Made by a program: the position numbers and the translations under genes. The notes under the pieces are model-generated. The model was not told the origin of the DNA and ran no database searches. It worked only from the letters and a program-made list of their open reading frames with translations. This document shows positions 56,202-64,000 of a stretch of 64,000 nucleotides of DNA, piece after piece (position 1 is the first letter of the stretch; each line of letters begins with the position of its first letter). The stretch comes from Astragalus membranaceus (taxonomy: Eukaryota; Streptophyta; Magnoliopsida; Fabales; Fabaceae), in contig CM076854.1 in the NCBI GenBank assembly GCA_039519185.1, positions 148,352,997 to 148,416,996 on the forward strand. Reading direction: 5' to 3'.

Positions 56202-56549
56202 CAATGTTTTTAAAATCTGACCGGAGATTGAATCGGCGAGACCTCCGGGTCATGGTTCAATCGGTTTACACAGTTCAACCATGGTTGAACCGGATGATTA
56301 ATAAAAAATAAAAAAACATTAATTTTTGGAGAAAAAGTAAATAAAAAAAATCAAAAATACATTTCGGGCGGTTCAACCCAAGTAAAATGATGGTTCAAAG
56401 CGGTTCAACCGCGGTCAAATCTGGTTCAACCCGATTTTGGGCGATTCAACCATCCTGCGGTCCAAATGGGGTTGAACCAACCGCTGGATAGGGCGTTTCT
56501 CGGTGCAACCGGCTGAACCGTTCAGTTCTGTTCGGTTTTGAAAAGACTG
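56202..56549. mobile_element. hAT-type MITE
   Basis: Starts CAATGTTTTTAAAATCTGACCGG, and the right end is CGGTTTTGAAAAGACTG. The flanks GTTGTAGG (56194-56201) and GTTGTAAG (56550-56557) form an 8-bp TSD with one or two changes. The interior repeats GGTTCAACC phrases many times. The left end and CCGG-rich style resemble the hAT element at 37962, so they may be distant relatives. Non-coding. Confidence 0.75.
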
Positions 56550-56557
56550 GTTGTAAG

Positions 56558-57166
56558 GGTTTTCGGGGCTTTAACCCTTTGCATTCACCATAAAAAAATA
56601 ATAATAACTATTTACACTATATTGCAAATAACTATTTAAGATACAGATTCTTATCTTATTTTTTTATTCCTATTATTCAGTAAATGATTGATTGGGAGAT
56701 GGCAATTTAAAATAATCAAAGAAAATAGTTAACATTAAAAATTATAATTAATAATTTAAAACTAAACACAAATCCATCAAATAATACAAAAAACACTTTA
56801 TTATTTTGCAAGCAAAAATAATGGGTACAAATTTCTTGATTTTAGCAATTACAACGTCAAATATAAATCGATAAAATCCTAAGTTAGAGGACAATATGGG
56901 ATGATATGAATACGGGCCTTTCTTATCGGTTTCACAATTTGCTTTTGAAAAATTAATATTTTTTTAGCTCAGATGAAATGACAAATAAATACCACACACA
57001 TTTCATAAGGTCATACCTGAGTTCCAACTCAGAAGCCAGCGTTCTCATATCGTTGAAATTGTCAATGCAACTCGCGGTGAAGGACAAAAATTAATGTTTA
57101 TATATATGGAATTTCAAACATCGTTTTTGACTATTTTCTTGTGTAATTTATTCGATGCTTGGAACG
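56558..57166. other. AT-rich intergenic DNA
   Basis: No gene, RNA or repeat that I can support. Confidence 0.4.
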
Positions 57167-57177
57167 CCTAGGTATTT

Positions 57178-57243
57178 TTTTTGGTATTGACCATTGTTGG
57201 CTACTCATGGAGTGTCCCAACGCTTTCAACGAAAGACTAATCT
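57178..57243 (-). mobile_element. 5'-truncated SINE, same family as 44290-44493
   Basis: The minus strand reads GGAGATTAGTCTTTCGTTGA, then AAGCGTTGGGACACTCCATG, then CAATGGTC and an A-rich tail. This matches the last third of the SINE at 44290. CCTAGGTATT flanks it (57167-57176 and 57244-57253), consistent with a TSD. Confidence 0.85.
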
Positions 57244-57324
57244 CCTAGGTATTTGCTAGGCCACATGTAAAATATGTTAGTATTTATTAGATGTTACTTT
57301 ACCATCAAATTGTTGGTCTTGCAG

Positions 57325-57521
57325 GGGCATGGATCCTCTAACATTGACATCTCTAACTTTCTCTACCTTTTTCTTTATCTCTCTCTCTCTCTCTCTCTTA
57401 TTTTGCTTTCTCTCTCATCTTTCTCTCTCCATCTTAAATTACTACCTTATCCCTCATTTTACCTCATTTTTGCCTAAAGGTAGAGAAAGTTAGAGGTGTC
57501 AATGTTAGAGGATCTATTTCC
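57325..57521. mobile_element. short MITE with 9-bp TSD (MULE type)
   Basis: The arms GATCCTCTAACATTGACATC and GATGTCAATGTTAGAGGATC-like (one change) face each other over about 40 bp, with TAACTTTCTCTACCTTT continuing inwards. GTCTTGCAG flanks it at 57316-57324 and 57522-57530. The centre is (TC)n rich. Non-coding. Confidence 0.85.
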
Positions 57522-57885
57522 GTCTTGCAGCGCACTTCAAATTGAACCAAAGTCAGACCTAAAAATACAACATCACAACCACACTTGCTAATTGAAGAAC
57601 ATCACAACCACTCTATTTCATTATTTCACTATATCTCTTGAACTTACATCACGCGAAAGCGTTGTTCTCAAGAGCTAGAATAATTTATTTGAAAAAGATC
57701 ACAAAAGAGATATTTCACCCAATGCCGTTTCATCTTTTTTTTTTTTAAATTGTTTGAAAAAAATAAAGGTAAGAAAAATCAGGAAAGAGTGAAAAGCCAT
57801 GTTCACTCAAAACAAATTACCCCAATTGATCACATATATTTAGCTGATAGGGATGAAGACTATGCATGTAGATTTTTGTGGCTTT

Positions 57886-58022
57886 TTTTTTATCGGCAAA
57901 CGGAGGAGAAATAAGTGCCAATGTAAACTCACATGAGTAAAGTGGAGATTTTAGGTTCGAACTTCGGATAACTACGAAAAATAACTGGTCTAACAATTAG
58001 TTGTGTTGGACCTTACAGATAG
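57886..58022 (-). mobile_element. degenerate tRNA-derived SINE with 12-bp TSD
   Basis: TTTTGTGGCTTT lies on both sides (57874-57885 and 58023-58034). On the minus strand there is a B box-like AGTTCGAACC and an A-rich tail next to the left TSD. The A box is poor. This is a different family from the other SINEs here. Confidence 0.7.
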
Positions 58023-58034
58023 TTTTGTGGCTTT

Positions 58035-59022
58035 GAATGTGTGGATTGAGATTCGCTTAACCAAAACTATGTTGTTTCTTGTTTTTGTTTTAAACAATAT
58101 CATTCAGAAGACTATAGCAACCCCAAGAAAACTCACCAAAGCTTAGAAATCAAGTACGTATAAAATAGTAAGGAATTGTTGGCTTCACACATAAGTTTTT
58201 CTTATAGGTGAATTTTAGCTTAATTAGACTATCCACGTAGATCAGTAGTTGAAAAATTGCCCGAAAACTCGTATGACGACTAGTGCTACTTTTTGAAACT
58301 GAAGTTGATGGTCCTCCTTGTCTTACGGCTGAGAGTTTGAGACGATGATTTGATCAGTCTCGATTCAACAAAAAACACGAATATAAGTTGAGTTTTGAGG
58401 TATTCATATTTGTTTGTGATTGTTTTTGTTAAAACAACACTAAATAGGTTATCATCTCATCCGTGAGGACATGAAGGACTGCGAGCTCCAAATTATGAAA
58501 GGTCTTAGAATTTGGGTTGAGCCTAACTCAACCCTACAAAAACGACTTATAGAGTAAATGATGTCTCCCACTTATAATCTCTTTTTGAGGCCATATTATA
58601 TCCGAGTGGGACTTGGGTGGGTTTTTCCCAACAAAATGTAGCATTGGTGGTCATCAAAGTTCTAGATGATTTTCAAGTATCGGGTCCATATGAACCACAA
58701 ATCAAAATGATCCACCCTATAATTTGCCTTTATATATGTATTTGTAAATGGGATAATTTGAAAGCGTGAATGTCCAAAAAAGGGGTTACTCTATAGTATA
58801 TACACACATGGGTTTAGTTCATTCCATAAAAGAGGAAGTGTGTGACAAAGACATAGCACCAAAGGGCCATGTTTTTCTTGCATGATTGTTCTGAAAAAGG
58901 AAATTTGGTAAATTAAATGAGAAGCAGTACTATTCAAGTCACCATGCTCCAAGCAAGCAATCTCCCTTTTTAAACATGTCTCATTTTCTTCCAATTTTTC
59001 ACCAAAATTAGCACATCACCAA
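58035..59022. other. upstream region of the small gene; snRNA-promoter-like repeat at about 58500-58612
   Basis: It contains AATTTGGGTTGAGCCTAACT and CAACCCTACAAAAACGACTT, phrases that I recall as a frequent repeat in legume genomes. On its minus strand GTCCCACTCG (58612-58603) is followed, about 24 nt later, by ATTATAAG (58578-58571). A TATA-like TATAGTATATAC at about 58792 is the nearest TATA candidate for the downstream gene. No coding sequence is supported here. Confidence 0.4.
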
Positions 59023-59141
59023 ATGGGATGGCTTAAATCCCTTCTCTGCCCATTGAAGAAGCTCTGGGATCGCCTTCACTCAAACCATAAAAAGGGTAAG
59101 CATGCATTCTAATTCATATCTAAACACAATATGATTCCATC

Positions 59142-59204
<63 letters not shown>

Positions 59205-59476
59205 CATTAGGATTGTCTTCTCTTCTCAAACCATTCCCGTTCAATTCATATTTATCTACAGAGCAAAAATCAGATATCATATGATTAATATTTAGTTTTA
59301 TACTACGACTACTAATTAATTTTGATTTGTTGTGTAAAATAGGTAGAGGAATATACATCTTATACAAGGATGTTAAGTCCTGCCCATGCGAAGATGTGCA
59401 TGTTCTTTGGTCAATATTGGTAGAGTCAGACGCGGCCATCAAAAGTCTAAATTTATCTCAAAGCCAGAGTATATAA
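59023..59476 (+). CDS. small conserved plant protein, two exons (68 aa)
   Basis: Exon 1 is 59023-59095 and exon 2 is 59343-59476. The donor is AAGG/GTAAGC at 59095/59096, the acceptor is AAATAG/GTAGAGG at 59342/59343, and the intron is 247 bp. The ATG at 59023 gives MGWLKSLLCPLKKLWDRLHS. A glycine codon is split by the intron, and exon 2 gives RGIYILYKDV, KSCPCEDVHVLWSILVES and a TAA at 59474-59476. I recognise this as a small protein family in dicots starting MGWL(K/R)SLLSPLKKLW and with the CPCEDVHVLWS motif; its function is unknown to me. The N-terminus is basic and amphipathic and the CxC may bind metal, which is inference. The splice sites and frame continuity make the model strong. It is one of two intact host genes in the window. 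Confidence 0.85.
59145..59201 (+). repeat. (TA)n microsatellite in the intron of the small gene
   Basis: 57 bp of pure TA, wholly inside the 247-bp intron. It can explain intron length variation between individuals and why gene finders may fail here. Confidence 0.95.
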
Positions 59477-59644
59477 CGAAACAGAGAGAGAAAATTGATA
59501 TAGTTTCCCTTCAAATACTTGTAAATGTTCAGCATTTTATTTTATGTGTTGCTTTTAATTGTATTTTTATAGAATATTCCTATGAAAGTGGTTTGGGGTG
59601 GGTAAATGAGCTTGAATTGCTTGCTTTTGTCTTCTTATTTTAAA

Positions 59645-61074
59645 GGCTAAATAGCACTTTTGGTCCTTTATGTTTGCTTCAGATTTCACTTTGGTCCTTT
59701 ATTTTTTTTTTGGTCCGTTTTGGTCCCTCACGTTTCATTTTTGTTTCACTTTGGTCTCTGACGTTATTTTTTTTAACAGACGCCACGCTGGCAGTTAACT
59801 GCTGACGTGGCGTCCATTAAATGTTTTATTTAATTGTAAATCAAATTACACATAATCAATTAAGTTTTTTAAATTATAAAAACTAATAACAAATAAACAA
59901 AAAAACTAATAACATTAAAACAAAACTAATAACAATTAAATCATCATCTTCAACCTCATCACGTTTGCAGAAATAATAGGCCATGAACAATTGGAATCAC
60001 GTTTGCAGGAATCACGTTTGCAGCAACAATACAAACCGAACAACACCAACAATTTTGTTTCCGTCGTTTCGATTTCCAAGAACAACACCACCATTTTGAT
60101 TTCCTGCAACAATAGTAAATGGGTTTCGAGTTTCATTCCCAACAACTTCGTTTTCGATTCCTTTTCCAGCGATTTCATTTCGTTTTCCAGCAATTTCATT
60201 TTCGTTTTCCATCGTTCTGATTGCATTTCTGGATTTGTACCTGCAAACGTGATGAGGATGAAGATTCTGATTGTTTAGCTTTTTCAGATCTGAAAGGGAC
60301 CAAAATGAAACAACACAAACAATGAGAGGGGCCAAAATGAAACCAAGTTAAAACAGAGAGGACTAAAATGAAACAAATGAGCATCAACAGAGAACACAAA
60401 CAATGAGACATCCCAGATCCGTTTTGATTCAGTTCCGTTTCGTTTTGATTCAGATCTGGAAAAATCATTCCTCTTCTCTCCTGTTTTGTGGGTGTTTTGT
60501 TCTTCTGATTTGTGGGTGTTTTGTTCTTCGTTTTGTGGGTGTTTTGTTGTTCAAATTTGTTGTTGTTGTTGTTGTTCAGATTTGTTGTTGTTGTTGATGA
60601 ATCGGTAGTTTTTCTAGAGATGTTCTTGTTGTTGAAGAATTGTTGTTATTGTTGAATAATTGTTGCTTTTGTTATTGTTTTTTTTTGTTGAAGAATTATT
60701 GTTGTTGAAGAAGTAGATCTGAACCAGAGGAGATGTTGTTGTTGTTTTTTTGAAGAATTATGTTTTGTTTTAAGTTTTATTATATTTAATGTTTTTAGTT
60801 TTATTATATTTTGTTAATTTCATTTTTTAATTTTGTTTTAAGTTAAAAATTTGAATTTAGAATTAAAAAATAATTTATTTGCCACGTCATTTAATGAATT
60901 TGAGACGCCACGTCAGCAGTTAACTGCCAACGTGGCGTCCGTTAACCAAAACTAACGTGAGGGACCAAAATGAAACGAAAATGAAACGTGAGGGACCAAA
61001 ACGGTCAAAAAAAAAGATAAAGGACCAAAGTGAAATCTGGAGCAAACATAAAGGACCAAAAGTGCTATTTAGCC
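59645..61074. mobile_element. non-autonomous MULE with ~200-bp TIRs and 9-bp TSD
   Basis: The ends are GGCTAAATAGCACTTTTGGT and its reverse complement. The arms contain tandem GGTCCTTTAT, GGTCCCTCACGTTTCA phrases and a GCCACG(T/C)(T/C)(G/C)GCAGTTAACTGC palindrome. The TSD TATTTTAAA is perfect at 59636-59644 and 61075-61083. The interior (about 59930-60780) has CAATTTCATTTTCGTTTTCC-like and (GTT)n sequence that is non-coding as far as I can see. No transposase (MURA) is encoded, so it needs a partner in trans. Confidence 0.92.
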
Positions 61075-61083
61075 TATTTTAAA

Positions 61084-61908
61084 AGATATATTACTCTTTC
61101 TAGTCTGGTGTCGAGTATAAGTAAAAAAAACATCGCCTAGTCTGTTTTAATTGAAGGTTGCACCAAATTGGGTCATATTTCCACAATTCTATGAAGATCC
61201 TTTTAGCCCAACTTGATGACAACAATTTGGTGCAACCTTCAATTAAAACAACTCCTGATACAAGTACTTATTTGAGTGATTTCTTGTCAAAATTTGCCTT
61301 GATTGGTTCTCATCATTCCCTCCCTCTTCAAGAGAATCCGTCCTCAAATTTCTTGCTTTAGGAAATCATCATCCTCCATGTTCAAACACAATTATGTGGA
61401 ATTTAGAGGGCTCATCTCTTGGAGTTGTTCTTTCACCTTCCTTCAAAATAGCATAAACACTACTACATAAAGCGTTAACGTTAGTAGGTAATATTGACAG
61501 AAATGAAATTATACAAAAAACATAATGATATTCCGTTAGAACTCAATCAAAATATACATTTTAATAAAAATAAAATATAAAAATAATAATGAAACCAAAA
61601 GATAATATTTTTGGTAATATTTTGTTGTAGGAACACAAAAGTAAAATAATAATTTATACAAAATAAAGACATTTATAAAGACTAAATTAATCATTTACGT
61701 AAAAAAAACACATTTATAAAGATAAAATCAAAAAATAGTCATACCAAAAATGTATAATATTTTTCTGTTGGGATTAAAGAAATACAATTGAATTTACTGA
61801 TATCCAGTAATGTTTCCTCACCGCGACTATAAAGCAAAATATTCATATATAAAAAAGCAAAGACATTTATAAAGGTAAAATATAAAAATATTTATACCAA
61901 TAAATATT
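61084..61908. other. AT-rich intergenic DNA with a short inverted duplication
   Basis: TTTTAATTGAAGGTTGCACC (about 61145-61164) and its reverse complement GGTGCAACCTTCAATTAAAA (about 61230-61249) form an inverted pair with about 65 bp between. No gene seen. TCATTCCCTCCCTCTTCAAG near 61313 is not coding as far as I can tell. Confidence 0.5.
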
Positions 61909-61917
61909 ATTAATGTT

Positions 61918-62578
61918 TGGCTTAAATATGTTTTTAGTATCTGTAATTTTTTTTTAAAAAAAAAGATCCCGTAAAATCAAACTTTTTCAAATAGGTCTTC
62001 CTGTTAACTTTTCCGTTACAAAAATACTAATATGGCAAACTTCAGTCATAGTTGGATTCAACACGTCATTATTTTTTAATTTTTTTTATTTAAATACTGA
62101 CTTGGGTAAATTCTGAAATTAAAAAGTAGGGGTCATCAATTTATCTTCATCCTCACCATTCACCATATTATTCAATTTCATTCATTTACCAGAACATAAC
62201 AAATAGGGGAAAACAAACAAATTTGAGAAAAGAAGAGAAGCTAGTTTGACAGCAAAGCCATCAAATTGGAGGGAAAATAAAATAGCAGATCCAGAATAGA
62301 GAACATAAGAGAATATCTGTAAATAAAGAATATCCAAATCCTTCGAACCACCATTGAACCACCATCAAATCCAGAATATCCAGATACTACTTCTTCCTTT
62401 CTACCCGAGACACCATCGAACCACTACAGTCGTTCTCCTTTCTCCTTCATTTTTGCTCACGGTTCACCTACCATGGAGCCCTAAACAACCAGATCTGTTG
62501 CTTTTATCATTTATACGGGTTCCAAATGGAACCCTAAAAACCAGATCTAAAAGCTTGAGGGAGAGTGAACCCATTCGC

Positions 62579-62643
<65 letters not shown>

Positions 62644-63131
62644 AGTAGCGAGAGAGAACATTGGCGGGAGAGAAAGACCATTCGCAAAGAGAGAACAGTG
62701 GCAAGGGGAGAGAGCGGTGGGGAGAGATAGCAAAACATTCACAGAGAGAGGGGGAGAGAGAGAGAAGTGGTGATGCGGAACCTCTCACGTTTTCCACCTC
62801 GATACTCTCTTTCGCTCATGCTCCTCTCTATGAAGATTAGGGATGGGGAAGATTTTTTGATAGATGGATGGTTTTGCTTTCTGGAAATGGATGAAGAACA
62901 TGATCGAATAAATTGTAACTAATTTGGGGATTCATATTTTTATCCATGTCACCATTGATTAAACTAAAAGAAAATTAAAAATAATTATTTGGCAAAGCCA
63001 AATGGCAATTCTGTTAGACAACTCAGCAATACACTAACAGAGACTTAACAGAAGGACTTAAACTCTCAAAAAATTGAAGGGACGTAAATTCAAACACTCT
63101 ATATTTGCAGGGGCGAAAAACATATTTAAGC
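61918..63131. mobile_element. non-autonomous MULE with 9-bp TSD
   Basis: TSD ATTAATGTT is perfect at 61909-61917 and 63132-63140. The ends are TGGCTTAAATATGTTTTTAG, and the reverse complement of AAAAACATATTTAAGC on the right. The arms share the AACAGAA/TTAAC and CAAATAG-like segments but have diverged. The interior (about 62150-62900) is a pseudo-coding stretch with (GA)n at 62583-62642, perhaps a captured host fragment with R/E-repeat frames. No transposase. Confidence 0.85.
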
Positions 63132-63140
63132 ATTAATGTT

Positions 63141-64000
<860 letters not shown>

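Noticed and set aside
62464..62797. S/L-rich and R/E-rich frames
   Set aside because: Artefacts of the (GA)n microsatellite read in different frames; also 63282-63476.

Overview
This window is a piece of a plant nuclear genome, most likely a dicot and probably a legume. There are no bacterial-style operons. There are introns with GT/AG borders, LTR retrotransposons nested in each other, tRNA-derived SINEs, an L1-type LINE remnant, hAT and Mutator-like (MULE) non-autonomous elements and long AT/GA microsatellites. The legume guess is inference from the look of the Athila/Cyclops-like, Tekay-like and SIRE-like LTRs.

Only two host genes look intact. One is a DUF868-family gene (700-1593, minus). 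The other is a small two-exon gene at 59023-59476 (plus) that is invisible to simple ORF calling, because an intron holding a (TA)n microsatellite splits it; its 68-residue product begins MGWLKSLL and carries a KSCPCEDVHVLW motif. Almost everything between them is mobile DNA.

Left part (1-11 kb): the DUF868 gene, a 12-bp minisatellite, a SINE with a 7-bp target-site duplication (TSD), a long-TIR foldback element, a possible snRNA-type promoter, a LINE 3' end with poly(A), and element A. Element A is an intact non-autonomous Ty3/gypsy Tat-type element on the minus strand with TSD GAAAT.

Centre (11-33 kb): one old Tat-lineage Ty3/gypsy element (B, plus strand) with gag-pol, a second RNase H and an extra antisense ORF. 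It is split by an Athila/Cyclops-like element (D, minus). D is itself split by a truncated Tekay-type chromovirus (E) inside its LTR and by a SIRE/Maximus-like copia solo LTR in its interior.

33-41 kb: a Ty1/copia element (C, minus, TSD TGTAG). Its reverse transcriptase is split by a solo LTR of the D family (TSD GCATA). Between its protease and integrase sits a hAT element (TSD TTGTAGAG). That hAT element carries an internally deleted U1 snRNA transcription unit with upstream sequence element, TATA box, U1 5' end, U1 stem-loop IV and 3' box all recognisable, plus a tRNA-like segment. This is the most unusual object in the window.

41-55 kb: LINE RNase H remnant, a Helitron-like 3' terminus, a SINE with a TSD of about 16 bp, and element F. 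F is a young, almost intact Tekay chromovirus (46502-55270, TSD AATGA) with nearly identical LTRs full of GGCGCC repeats. It appears to have landed in an exon-like open stretch.

55-64 kb: a hAT MITE, two SINE copies, a short MITE and two MULE-type elements, four of these five with good TSDs, the small two-exon gene, and long microsatellites.
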